A DNA stretch of 13,177 bases from Gudongella sp034004165 (GTDB lineage: Bacteria; Bacillota; Clostridia; Tissierellales; Tissierellaceae): NCBI GenBank assembly GCA_034004165.1, contig JAVEXI010000046.1:1-13177 (forward strand), in the 5' to 3' direction. Position numbers and translations under genes: made by a program. Positions 1 through 7,358 of the stretch are shown in pieces; position 1 is the stretch's first letter, and the number at the start of each line of letters is the position of its first letter. The notes below the pieces were generated by a model that saw nothing but the letters and a program-made list of their open reading frames with translations, ran no database searches and was not told where the DNA came from.

Positions 1-264
1 ACCCAGAGATGCAGCAACAGCTGCTGCAATAACAGCGATAAGTTCGCCTTGATCAGGAGCCTCAACGGCAACTGGAGCGGCAGGTGTAGTGCTTGCTACA
101 GGTTGTTCCACTGGCTGAGCTTTTTCTACAGTCTTGGGTTTTCCAGTACTGAGGGTCTTTAGAAGCCCTATTATATAAGAAATCAGTATCAGAACTAGAA
201 AAACGACTATCATACTCACCGCGGTAACTACCAGAGCTTCCATCATAGTAACTTTTTCACCCAT
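1..264 (-). CDS. OadG/MmdD-type small membrane subunit of a sodium-pumping decarboxylase (partial, C-terminus off the left edge)
   Basis: Seen: an open frame starts with ATG at 264 and runs 88 codons without a stop to the window edge. A strong ribosome site (AGGAGGGG, about 6 bases upstream) overlaps the stop codon of the carboxyltransferase gene, so the two are probably translationally linked. The protein has one long hydrophobic segment (about residues 9-34), then a linker rich in Ala, Pro and Val (about 45-70), then a motif DQGELIAVIAAAVAASLG at the edge. Known: OadG/MmdD subunits have one N-terminal membrane helix and help assemble the carboxyltransferase with the sodium-translocating beta subunit. 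The ELIAVI-AAIAA-like motif is common in clostridial OadG proteins. Inferred: this is the small (delta/gamma) subunit of a methylmalonyl-CoA decarboxylase. The family call rests on architecture and position more than on catalytic residues. Confidence 0.82.
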   Translation of the reverse strand, partial: MGEKVTMMEALVVTAVSMIVVFLVLILISYIIGLLKTLSTGKPKTVEKAQPVEQPVASTTPAAPVAVEAPDQGELIAVIAAAVAASLG

Positions 265-276
265 TGATTTCCCCTC

Positions 277-1821
277 CTAAACCGGCAGGTTTCCGTGCTT
301 TTTACTGGGCCTGTTCTCTCTCTTTGTCTCCAGCATATCAAAAGCGCTTATCAGCCTTGGCCTCGTCTGGCTTGGAACCAGTACGTCGTCAACAAATCCT
401 CTTTGTGCTGCGATATATGGGTTTGCAACTGTATTTCTGTATTCATCAATCATGGTTGCTCTTGTTTCTACAGGATCTGCTGCATTTGCTATTTCATTTT
501 TAAAGATTATGTTTGCAGCTCCATCAGGTCCCATAACAGCAATTTCAGCATTTGGCCATGCAAATACCTGATCTGCGCCCAAATCTTTGGAACACATAGC
601 AAGGTATGCCCCGCCATATGCTTTTCTTACTATCAGAGTTACCTTTGGCACTGTAGCCTCTGAATATGCATAGAGCATCTTTGCTCCGTGTCTGATAATG
701 CCGCCGTATTCCTGACTTGTGCCTGGCAGGAATCCTGGAACGTCAACAAGGTTTAACAAAGGAATGTTGAATGCATCACATGTTCTTATAAATCTACCTG
801 CTTTATCGGAAGCATTGATGTCTAGAACCCCTGCAAGTATTCTTGGCTGGTTTGCAATTACTCCAATACTTCTGCCATTTAATCTGATAAATCCTGTTAT
901 GATATTCTGTGCATAAAGAGGTTGAACCTCGAAGAATTCTTCTCCGTCTGCAAGTATTTTTATTACTTCTTTCATATCATATGGTCTATTTGGATTTTCA
1001 GGTACGATTTCATTGAGTCTTTCATCTATTCTGTTCAGATCGTCTTCCAGCTCGTATATTGGAGCCTGTTCAAGATTATTTGATGGAAGATATGAAATAA
1101 GTGCTCTGATTCTTTCAATAGTTTCTTTCTCAGTGTTGTCGATAAAGTGTGCTACTCCACTCATTTTGTTATGAGTGTTTGCTCCACCAAGTTGTTCCTG
1201 TGTAACATCTTCACCTGTAACTGATTTTATAACCTGAGGTCCTGTTATAAACATCATACTGGTTTTATCAGTCATAAAAATGAAGTCTGTAAGCGCGGGT
1301 GAATACACAGCACCACCGGCACATGGTCCCATTATTACTGATATCTGGGGTATGACACCTGAAGATATTGTGTTTCTATAGAATATTCTTCCGTATCCTG
1401 AAAGTGCATCTACACCTTCCTGGATTCTGGCTCCGCCTGAGTCGTTAAAGCCAACGATTGGAGCTCCCATTTTAAGTGCCATGTCCTGAACTTTAGTAAT
1501 CTTTGAAGCGTGCATTTCTCCAAGAGAACCGCCTACAACTGTAAAGTCTTGTGCATAGACGAAAACCAATCTGCCGTCTACTGTACCGTAACCTGTAACT
1601 ACACCGTCAGCAGGTGCATCTACTGATTCCATGTCAAAGTTTGTGGATCTGTGCTTGACAAATGCATCCAGTTCAACAAAACTGGATTCGTCAAGGAGGT
1701 AACCAATCCTCTCTCTGGCAGTCATTTTTCCAGAGCTGTGTTGCTTTTCAATTCTCTTCTCTCCTCCGCCAAGAGAAATCTTTCTCTTTGCCTCAAGAAG
1801 CTGCTGAATTTTATCGCTCAT
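277..1821 (-). CDS. mmdA: Methylmalonyl-CoA decarboxylase alpha subunit (biotin-dependent carboxyltransferase)
   Basis: This is a carboxyltransferase of about 514 residues, full length for the family. It moves CO2 between methylmalonyl-CoA/propionyl-CoA and a biotin carrier protein. Seen: an N-terminal crotonase-type half with the oxyanion-hole motif SGGARIQEG (about 128-136) and GPCAGGAVYSP (about 166-176). The C-terminal half has GFLPGTSQEYGG and KAYGGAYLAM, which bind acyl-CoA and biotin. Two ATGs are adjacent (1824 and 1821). The second sits at better spacing (6 bases) from AGGAGG, so it is preferred. It follows the epimerase gene by about 20 bases. The same family includes propionyl-CoA carboxylase beta subunits. 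The downstream OadG-type gene favours a sodium-pumping decarboxylase, but the carrier and beta subunit that would settle this lie outside the window. Confidence 0.93.
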   Translation of the reverse strand: MSDKIQQLLEAKRKISLGGGEKRIEKQHSSGKMTARERIGYLLDESSFVELDAFVKHRSTNFDMESVDAPADGVVTGYGTVDGRLVFVYAQDFTVVGGSLGEMHASKITKVQDMALKMGAPIVGFNDSGGARIQEGVDALSGYGRIFYRNTISSGVIPQISVIMGPCAGGAVYSPALTDFIFMTDKTSMMFITGPQVIKSVTGEDVTQEQLGGANTHNKMSGVAHFIDNTEKETIERIRALISYLPSNNLEQAPIYELEDDLNRIDERLNEIVPENPNRPYDMKEVIKILADGEEFFEVQPLYAQNIITGFIRLNGRSIGVIANQPRILAGVLDINASDKAGRFIRTCDAFNIPLLNLVDVPGFLPGTSQEYGGIIRHGAKMLYAYSEATVPKVTLIVRKAYGGAYLAMCSKDLGADQVFAWPNAEIAVMGPDGAANIIFKNEIANAADPVETRATMIDEYRNTVANPYIAAQRGFVDDVLVPSQTRPRLISAFDMLETKRENRPSKKHGNLPV

Positions 1822-1840
1822 CATTACCCTCCTAAATTCC

Positions 1841-2242
1841 TTAATCTCTTTCGCTGATTTCTATGAGTACGCCAGAGGTTGACTTCGGATGCAAAAATGC
1901 TATTCTGGCACCACCTGCACCATATCTTGGCTCTTCATCAATCAATCTGATTCCTTTTTCCTTAAGCTCCTCAATTGCCTTTTCAATGTTTTCCACTTTA
2001 AAGGCGATATGCTGAATTCCTTCGCCTTTTTTCTCTATAAATCTGGCGACAGGACCGTCTTCAGTTGTGGATTCAAGAAGTTCTACTTCACTATCACCCA
2101 CGGGTAAAAATGCTACTCTTACTTTTTGCTCTTCTACTGTTTCCTGGCTAGTGCATTTGATTCCCAGTACATCTTCGTAAAATTTAAGAGTTTCATCAAG
2201 ATTCTTAACAGCTATCCCAATGTGGTCCACTTTGATTACCAT
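1841..2242 (-). CDS. mce: Methylmalonyl-CoA epimerase
   Basis: This 133-residue protein of the vicinal oxygen chelate fold interconverts (R)- and (S)-methylmalonyl-CoA. It links the mutase, which uses the R form, to the decarboxylase, which uses the S form. Seen: paired VOC modules starting VDHIGIAV (residues 5-12) and IQHIAFKV (76-83). The probable metal ligands His7, His78 and Glu128 are present, and the 50-residue interval between the last two equals that in the well-studied Propionibacterium enzyme (from memory). The C-terminal pattern FLHPKSTSGVLIEI is typical of the family. The ATG at 2242 has AAGGAGG 5 bases upstream. The gene starts 11 bases after meaB ends and is clearly co-transcribed with its neighbours. 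The length is normal and nothing is missing. Confidence 0.95.
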   Translation of the reverse strand: MVIKVDHIGIAVKNLDETLKFYEDVLGIKCTSQETVEEQKVRVAFLPVGDSEVELLESTTEDGPVARFIEKKGEGIQHIAFKVENIEKAIEELKEKGIRLIDEEPRYGAGGARIAFLHPKSTSGVLIEISERD

Positions 2243-2253
2243 AATACCCTCCT

Positions 2254-3198
2254 TTACTCCTTTATCAAAGATACTATCTGTTCTTTTGCAGAATACGGGT
2301 CAAGTTCCCGTTTCTCAACTCTGGATGCGAGTTCATCCAGCAGATCGTCTTTGTCTGCCTTTTCCATAATTAGCATTAATAGTTCTTCTTCTGTGAGCTG
2401 CAATATTTCTGCCCTGAGGTTTCTTTTCCTGGTTTCTTGATACTTCCCCGTCTCTTTCTGATATTTCTCATGATCTGTAAGTTTTTCCAGAAGTACGTCG
2501 ATATCCTCGTTTTTTATTGCCGAAACCTTTACCACAGGTGGTCTGTAGTCAGTCTTTTCGTTTAAATCCAGGTTCATCTCAATTTCCAATTTTGTCTTGT
2601 CAGCTCCGTCAAGGTCGGATTTGTTGATTGTAAATACATCTGCAATCTCCATTATCCCGGCCTTAATGGCCTGTATATCATCTCCCATGTTGGGAATCAT
2701 GACCATCAGTACTGTGTCCGCCATTTTAACTATGTCAACTTCTGACTGACCGACGCCTACTGTTTCAATGAATATGTAGTCGCAGCCAAATATATCTAGA
2801 ATTTTCACAGCTCCCCATGTGGCTTTTGAAACTCCTCCAAGATAACCTCTGGTTCCAAGACTTCTTATGAATACATCCTTATCTAACGCAAGATCGCTCA
2901 TTCGTATTCTGTCTCCCAGTATTGCGCCTCCTGTAAAAGGACTCGTCGGGTCGATGGCAAGAATTCCAACTTTTTTGCCATGACGTCTGAGTTCTTTTGT
3001 TAGTCGGTCAGTTAACGTGGATTTACCACTTCCAGGAGGACCTGTGATGCCTATTACATAGGCACCTCCAGTCCTGTGAAAATTTCTCTTTATTATGTCA
3101 ATTGCTTCTTCATCTCTGTTTTCTAACAAAGAAATAAGTCGTGCGCAGGCTCTTTTGTCTCCTGCCAGAAGCCTCTGTTCAATGTTCAAAGCAAACAC
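2254..3198 (-). CDS. meaB: MeaB/ArgK-type GTPase, chaperone of methylmalonyl-CoA mutase
   Basis: This is a G3E-family P-loop GTPase of 314 residues. Known: MeaB binds methylmalonyl-CoA mutase, gates delivery of adenosylcobalamin and protects or reactivates the enzyme. Seen: Walker A GPPGSGKST (53-61), the DPTSPFTGGAILGDRIRM signature (83-100), ETVGVGQSE (145-153, switch region) and the guanine-specificity motif NKSD (192-195). A charged, helical C-terminal part of about 90 residues corresponds to the dimerisation arm. The likely start is GTG at 3198, with AAGGA 8 bases upstream. A TTG three codons further in is also possible. It begins 3 bases after the stop of the small mutase subunit, which fits its role as a partner of that enzyme. 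Older databases call this family LAO/AO transport ATPase ArgK, which is misleading here. Confidence 0.95.
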   Translation of the reverse strand: MFALNIEQRLLAGDKRACARLISLLENRDEEAIDIIKRNFHRTGGAYVIGITGPPGSGKSTLTDRLTKELRRHGKKVGILAIDPTSPFTGGAILGDRIRMSDLALDKDVFIRSLGTRGYLGGVSKATWGAVKILDIFGCDYIFIETVGVGQSEVDIVKMADTVLMVMIPNMGDDIQAIKAGIMEIADVFTINKSDLDGADKTKLEIEMNLDLNEKTDYRPPVVKVSAIKNEDIDVLLEKLTDHEKYQKETGKYQETRKRNLRAEILQLTEEELLMLIMEKADKDDLLDELASRVEKRELDPYSAKEQIVSLIKE

Positions 3199-3201
3199 CG
3201 C

Positions 3202-3600
3202 CTATTTCCTTTTTACGTTATTTTTAATGAACTCAATTACTTCTGATGTTGGAGTGCCAGGCGTAAAGATTGCCTCAATTCCTCCTTCTTTAAGGTGTGG
3301 AATGTCGTCTTCAGGGATTACTCCTCCACCAAGAACCAACACGTCCTCAATTCCCTCTTCTTTCAACAGGCTTACTACCTTTGGAAAAAGGTGATTATGT
3401 GCCCCTGAAAGTATGCTCATAGCTACAACATCTACGTCTTCTTGTAATGCTGCAGCAACTATTTGCTCAGGTGTCTGTCTAAGACCAGTATATATTACTT
3501 CCATTCCTGCATCCCTCAAAGCCCTGGCTATTACTTTTGCTCCTCTATCGTGGCCATCAAGCCCTGGCTTTGCTACAAGTACTCTTATTAGCTTATCCAT
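3202..3600 (-). CDS. mcmA2: Methylmalonyl-CoA mutase small subunit (cobalamin-binding domain)
   Basis: This 132-residue protein consists only of the B12-binding Rossmann-like domain of methylmalonyl-CoA mutase. Seen: the base-off/His-on cobalamin signature is complete, with DGHDRG (15-20, His17 as lower axial ligand), SILSG (62-66, the SxL part) and GGG (91-93). The frame is open further upstream into the large-subunit gene, but the ATG at 3600 has GGGAGG 8 bases upstream and begins at the family-typical VLVAKPGLDGHDRG region, so it is chosen. It lies 19 bases after the large subunit stop. Known: in many archaea and Clostridia the mutase is split into a barrel chain and a separate cobalamin chain like this one. 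Together the two chains match one full-length bacterial alpha subunit. Confidence 0.95.
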   Translation of the reverse strand: MDKLIRVLVAKPGLDGHDRGAKVIARALRDAGMEVIYTGLRQTPEQIVAAALQEDVDVVAMSILSGAHNHLFPKVVSLLKEEGIEDVLVLGGGVIPEDDIPHLKEGGIEAIFTPGTPTSEVIEFIKNNVKRK

Positions 3601-3619
3601 GTGATATACCTCCCAAATA

Positions 3620-5299
3620 CTATAATATAACAGACTGCTCGTATTCTCCGAATACTTCTCTAAGAACACCGCATATTTCGCCTAGAGTTGCGTACGCCTT
3701 AACTGAATCCAGTATTTCAGGCATTAAATTTTCATCTGTTGCAGCTTTTTCTTTTAGAATCTTTAGGCATTCAGCAACTTTATCGTTATCTCTTTCTTCT
3801 TTAAGCTTGTCAATTTTTGTTCTTTGGAGTATCTCTACATGGGGATCTACCCTGAGAAGCTCTTTTTTATCGTGTTCTTCAATTTTGAATTTGTTGACCC
3901 CAACTACTACTCTCTCCTGGGATTCAACTTGCATTTGGTACTTGTATGCAGAGTTCTGAATCTCTTTTTGGATGTATCCGTTTTCTATAGCTTTTGTAGC
4001 TCCACCTAAGTTGTCAATTCTATTGATGTATTCCATAGCTTCGTTTTCGATTCCGTCTGTAAGGCTCTCAATATAGTAGGAACCTGCAAGTGGATCAATC
4101 GTCTCTGTTACTCCTGACTCATGGGCGACTATCTGCTGAGTTCTCAGAGCTATCATTACTGAGTCTTCTGTAGGAAGAGCAAGAGCTTCGTCTCTTGAAT
4201 TGGTGTGCAACGACTGAGTTCCTCCCAGTACTGCAGCAAGAGTTTGTACTGTTACTCTGATTATATTGTTGTCAGGCTGTTGTGCAGTCAGTGTTGAACC
4301 AGCAGTCTGCGTATGGAATTTTAGCTGCATTGACTTTGGATTCTTAGCATTGAATCTTTCCTTCATTATCTTAGCCCAGAGTCTTCTTGCTGCTCTGTAT
4401 TTTGCAACTTCTTCTAGAAGGTCGTTGTGAGCATTAAAGAAGAAGGACAGTCTTGGCGCAAATTCGTCTACATCAAGTCCTGCTTTAATAGCAGCCTCAA
4501 CGTAAGCTATTCCGTCTGCAAGTGTAAATGCAACTTCTTGAGCTGCAGTAGAACCAGCTTCTCTTATATGGTAACCACTTATGCTGATTGTGTTCCACTG
4601 TGGTACTTCTTTGGAGCAATATTCAAATATATTAGTTATAAGTCTCATGGATTGTTCTGGTGGGAATATATATGTTCCCCTTGCGATATACTCTTTTAGA
4701 ATATCGTTTTGTATAGTACCTCTCAATTTTTCAGAGGAGACGCCTTGTTTTTCTGCAACGGCAATGTACATGGCTAATAATACGCTTGCAGGCGCATTGA
4801 TAGTCATAGAAGTACTGACCTTATCCAGTGGAATTCCATCAAATAGTATCTCCATGTCTTTTAACGAATCAATTGCAACGCCAACTTTCCCGACTTCGCC
4901 TTCTGATAGGCTGTGGTTTGAGTCATATCCAATCTGCGTGGGCAGGTCAAATGCAACACTAAGTCCTGTCTGTCCTTGGTCTAGAAGGTATTTGTATCTC
5001 TTGTTTGACTCTTCTGCAGTAGCAAATCCTGCATATTGTCTCATTGTCCAGAAGCGACCTCTGTACATAGTTGGTTGAACGCCTCTTGTGTAAGGGTATT
5101 CTCCAGGGAATCCCAGGTCGTTTTCATAGTCAGTGTCTTTTATGTCCAGCGGCGTATATAGCCTCTCTACCTCTTTGTCGGAACCGGTTGAAAAAACTTC
5201 TTTTCTCTCTGGAAATTTGCTAAGGAGTTTATCTACCTTATTTTCCTCCCAATCGACAAAGGAAGATTCTAACTGCTTCATTTTTTTCTCATCGTACAT
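3620..5299 (-). CDS. mcmA1: Methylmalonyl-CoA mutase large subunit (substrate-binding TIM barrel)
   Basis: This 559-residue chain carries the acyl-CoA-binding barrel of the adenosylcobalamin-dependent mutase that interconverts succinyl-CoA and (R)-methylmalonyl-CoA. Seen: RQYAGFATAEES (87-98), GLSVAFDLPTQIGYDS (112-127), GTIQNDILKE (194-203), YIFPPEQSMR (210-219) and SGYHIREAGS (241-250). Tyr89, Arg207, Tyr243 and His244 fall at the same numbers as the substrate-binding residues of the Propionibacterium enzyme. This supports methylmalonyl-CoA specificity rather than isobutyryl-CoA mutase, which has Phe and Gln at the first two. The ATG at 5299 has AGGAGG 7 bases upstream. It is the first gene of the methylmalonyl-CoA operon, about 158 bases after ftsH with a terminator and promoter in between. 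The cobalamin domain is absent from this chain and supplied by the next gene. Confidence 0.96.
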   Translation of the reverse strand: MYDEKKMKQLESSFVDWEENKVDKLLSKFPERKEVFSTGSDKEVERLYTPLDIKDTDYENDLGFPGEYPYTRGVQPTMYRGRFWTMRQYAGFATAEESNKRYKYLLDQGQTGLSVAFDLPTQIGYDSNHSLSEGEVGKVGVAIDSLKDMEILFDGIPLDKVSTSMTINAPASVLLAMYIAVAEKQGVSSEKLRGTIQNDILKEYIARGTYIFPPEQSMRLITNIFEYCSKEVPQWNTISISGYHIREAGSTAAQEVAFTLADGIAYVEAAIKAGLDVDEFAPRLSFFFNAHNDLLEEVAKYRAARRLWAKIMKERFNAKNPKSMQLKFHTQTAGSTLTAQQPDNNIIRVTVQTLAAVLGGTQSLHTNSRDEALALPTEDSVMIALRTQQIVAHESGVTETIDPLAGSYYIESLTDGIENEAMEYINRIDNLGGATKAIENGYIQKEIQNSAYKYQMQVESQERVVVGVNKFKIEEHDKKELLRVDPHVEILQRTKIDKLKEERDNDKVAECLKILKEKAATDENLMPEILDSVKAYATLGEICGVLREVFGEYEQSVIL

Positions 5300-5329
5300 C
5301 CCTTTTCCTCCTCTTAAATGAAACCTTTA

Positions 5330-5348
5330 CTACTATACATTATAGTAG
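5330..5348. promoter_or_regulatory. Perfect dyad over the -10 box, candidate operator
   Basis: CTACTATA and TATAGTAG form perfect 8-base inverted arms around a 3-base centre, and they cover the whole TATAAT box. Transcription should start inside the dyad, so it acts more likely as a protein-binding site than as an RNA hairpin. No regulator gene is in the window. Confidence 0.5.
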
Positions 5349-5368
5349 AAATTGTGGCAATATTGCAA
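5339..5368 (-). promoter_or_regulatory. Promoter of the methylmalonyl-CoA operon
   Basis: On the minus strand, TTGCAA (5363-5368) and a perfect TATAAT (5339-5344) are separated by 18 bases, in a very AT-rich region. The predicted transcript start lies near 5332, giving a leader of roughly 30 bases before the mutase ATG. That leader is too short for a cobalamin riboswitch. It is the only good promoter seen before the six-gene module. Confidence 0.7.
5357..5366. repeat. Ten-base palindrome overlapping the -35 box
   Basis: GCAATATTGC is a perfect palindrome that overlaps the -35 box of the methylmalonyl-CoA promoter. It could be a second operator, but a site this short in AT-rich DNA can arise by chance. 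Confidence 0.3.
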
Positions 5369-5376
5369 CATAAATT

Positions 5377-5393
5377 TCAAATATTTAATTTGA
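5377..5393. repeat. Inverted repeat upstream of the -35 box
   Basis: TCAAAT and ATTTGA form 6-base arms around a 5-base centre, about 10 bases upstream of the -35 box of the methylmalonyl-CoA promoter. This is where activators or an AT-rich UP element would bind. The support is only the symmetry and the position. Confidence 0.3.
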
Positions 5394-5426
5394 TGAATGT
5401 AAAATTGCAAATTCTTTCCATACTGC

Positions 5427-5454
5427 AAAAGCAGGTCCCCCGAAAGGGGCCTGC
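5427..5454 (-). terminator. Terminator after ftsH
   Basis: A GC-rich hairpin starts a few bases after the ftsH stop. GCAGG pairs with CCTGC and CCCC with GGGG around a short TTTC-type loop, with a small bulge on one side, and a short T4 run follows. The stem is strong and the U-tract is short, so termination may be partial. It separates ftsH from the methylmalonyl-CoA operon. Confidence 0.7.
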
Positions 5455-5456
5455 AA

Positions 5457-7280
5457 TTAGTTGCCTTGGAATATTTCTTCAAACTCTCTTGCGTCGATAG
5501 TCTCTTTCTCCAAAAGAGTATCTGCAAGTCTATGAAGTGTCTCCATATTATTCTTTATAAGTGATTCTGCTTTATGATACGCCGTATCGATGAGTGTTCT
5601 CATTTCTTTGTCAATGGCTGCAGCTACTTCTTCACTGTAATTCCTAGATCGGTTTAAATCCCGGCCGACGAACACCTCTTCCTCGTCTGTTCCATATGTC
5701 ATGGGCCCTAGTATATCACTCATCCCATAATGGGTGACCATGGATCTTGCTATCTTAGTAGCACGTTCAATATCATTTTGTGCACCTGTGCTTATATCAT
5801 CCAGCACAAGAGCCTCTGTCACCCTGCCACCAAGCAATACAATCAGTTTGTTTTCCATTTGCTTTTTAGTAAGGTAATTTCGATCCTCATCAGGAATGTA
5901 TGCAGTAAATCCCCCCGCCATCCCTCTAGGTATTATAGTAACCATGTGAACTGGGTCGGTTCCCGGAGTAAGTCTTGCAGTAAGTGCGTGCCCTGCCTCA
6001 TGGTAGGCTGTAAGCTTTCTTTCGTGATCGCTGATTACCCTACTCTTCTTTTCAGGTCCTGCCTGCACTTTTATGGATGCTTCTTCTATTAAATGCATAG
6101 GTATTGTTTTTAAATTAAACCTTGCCGTCAACAAAGCTGCTTCGTTGACAAGGTTTTCCAAATCAGCTGGAGTAAATCCTGGTGTCCTCTTGGCAACTAC
6201 CTGTAGATCTACGTCTTCGTCAAGTGGTTTGTTTCTGGTATGAACTCTTAATATAGCTTCTCTTCCTCTTATATCAGGAAGTCCTACATATATTGTACGG
6301 TCAAATCTTCCTGGTCTTAGAAGTGCTGGGTCGAGAATGTCTGCCCTGTTTGTGGCTGCCATGACAATTATTCCTTCATTCTTAGAAAAACCGTCCATTT
6401 CAACCAACAACTGGTTAAGAGTCTGTTCTCTCTCGTCGTGACCTCCACCAAGTCCAGCTCCTCTCCTTCTGCCAACTGCGTCTATCTCATCGATAAACAC
6501 TATACACGGAGAGTTCTTTTTTGCTTGTTCAAAGAGATCTCTTACTCTGCTGGCTCCAACTCCTACAAACATTTCTACGAAATCTGAACCTGAAATTGTA
6601 AAGAAAGGAACACCTGCTTCACCTGCAACCGCACGGCTCAAATAGGTTTTTCCTGTTCCTGGAGGCCCAACTAAAAGCACTCCTGTAGGTATCCTCGCAC
6701 CAATTTCAATATATTTCTTTGGAAAACTTAGAAAGTCGACAATCTCTCTAAGTTCTTCTTTCTCTTCTTCGAGACTGGCTACGTCTTCAAAGGTTACGAC
6801 TTTGCCCTCTTCAAGCTTATGCATCTTTGCCTTGCTCTTTCCAAAGGACATGACGCGACCACCGCTGCCTCCGCCTTGAGATTGCTGCATAAATACAAAC
6901 CAGATCACTCCAAAAATAAGAAGGACCATAAGAGTGGGCAGCATATCAATGTACCATGGACTTACAGGTACCTGTTCTGCGCCGTATTTTAATATTTCGT
7001 CATCTACCATTTCTTTCACATAATCGTGATAGAATGTAGGCCGAACTTCTTCGGGAAGTATGGCTGTGAACTTTCCACCATCTTTCAACTCGCCTTCTAC
7101 TGTATTCCCTATGGAAGTTATTCTATCTATGCTTCCATCCCTCAGCCTGGACACCAATTCTGTAAAATCAAGTTCCGATACCTGTTCTACCTGCGTTCCA
7201 AACATTTTAACGCTGAACATTATCAAAAGAACGATTAAGAGATATATACTGATGCCCTTAAAAAATCGTTTCAATATCAA
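5457..7280 (-). CDS. ftsH: ATP-dependent zinc metalloprotease FtsH
   Basis: This membrane-anchored AAA+ protease removes misfolded and short-lived membrane and regulatory proteins. It has about 607 residues. Seen: a first membrane helix (about 9-27), an extracytoplasmic domain, a second helix (about 109-131) and a Gly-rich linker. Then come Walker A GPPGTGKT (205-212), the pore loop MFVGVG (about 237-242), Walker B IVFIDEID (260-267), the second region of homology ATNRADILDPALLRPGRFDR (309-328) and the zinc site HEAGH (427-431). An Asp near 503 is the probable third ligand. The frame opens at TTG 7298, but that codon lies inside the ribosome site. TTG at 7280 has GGGAGGA 6 bases upstream and is preferred, with TTG at 7274 a weaker option. 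It has its own promoter and follows hpt, the usual order in Bacillota. Confidence 0.96.
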   Translation of the reverse strand: MILKRFFKGISIYLLIVLLIMFSVKMFGTQVEQVSELDFTELVSRLRDGSIDRITSIGNTVEGELKDGGKFTAILPEEVRPTFYHDYVKEMVDDEILKYGAEQVPVSPWYIDMLPTLMVLLIFGVIWFVFMQQSQGGGSGGRVMSFGKSKAKMHKLEEGKVVTFEDVASLEEEKEELREIVDFLSFPKKYIEIGARIPTGVLLVGPPGTGKTYLSRAVAGEAGVPFFTISGSDFVEMFVGVGASRVRDLFEQAKKNSPCIVFIDEIDAVGRRRGAGLGGGHDEREQTLNQLLVEMDGFSKNEGIIVMAATNRADILDPALLRPGRFDRTIYVGLPDIRGREAILRVHTRNKPLDEDVDLQVVAKRTPGFTPADLENLVNEAALLTARFNLKTIPMHLIEEASIKVQAGPEKKSRVISDHERKLTAYHEAGHALTARLTPGTDPVHMVTIIPRGMAGGFTAYIPDEDRNYLTKKQMENKLIVLLGGRVTEALVLDDISTGAQNDIERATKIARSMVTHYGMSDILGPMTYGTDEEEVFVGRDLNRSRNYSEEVAAAIDKEMRTLIDTAYHKAESLIKNNMETLHRLADTLLEKETIDAREFEEIFQGN

Positions 7281-7286
7281 TACTAG

Positions 7287-7293
7287 TCCTCCC
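7287..7293 (-). promoter_or_regulatory. Ribosome site that sets the ftsH start
   Basis: GGGAGGA lies 6 bases before TTG 7280. It rules out the longer reading from 7298, whose first codons encode the ribosome site itself. Confidence 0.7.
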
Positions 7294-7306
7294 TCCAATA
7301 CGCTTG

Positions 7307-7323
7307 TAAATGATATCCATTTA
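7307..7323. promoter_or_regulatory. Dyad at the ftsH transcript start, candidate operator
   Basis: TAAATG and CATTTA are perfect 6-base arms around GATAT, beginning at the last base of the -10 box and covering the expected transcript start. It does not resemble the HrcA/CIRCE element that I know. A repressor site is possible, and chance is not excluded. Confidence 0.35.
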
Positions 7324-7351
7324 TTATAGCATAAGTAAACTTGTCAATCAA
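7323..7351 (-). promoter_or_regulatory. Promoter of ftsH
   Basis: The -10 box is a perfect TATAAT (7323-7328) with an extended TGC just upstream. The -35 box TTGATT (7346-7351) lies 17 bases away. An overlapping TTGACA (7342-7347) matches consensus better but would leave only 13 bases. The transcript would start near 7316, giving a leader of about 36 bases. Confidence 0.75.
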
Positions 7352-7358
7352 TAAAACA

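Noticed and set aside
4581..5078. A 165-codon plus-strand reading frame opposite the mutase large subunit
   Set aside because: The opposite strand encodes a mutase with all key residues intact. The antisense product has no recognisable domain and no ribosome site.
5300..5430. Possible cobalamin riboswitch before the B12-dependent mutase operon
   Set aside because: The gap is only about 130 bases. The predicted leader is about 30 bases and very AT-rich, with no B12-box-like sequence or multi-helix structure.
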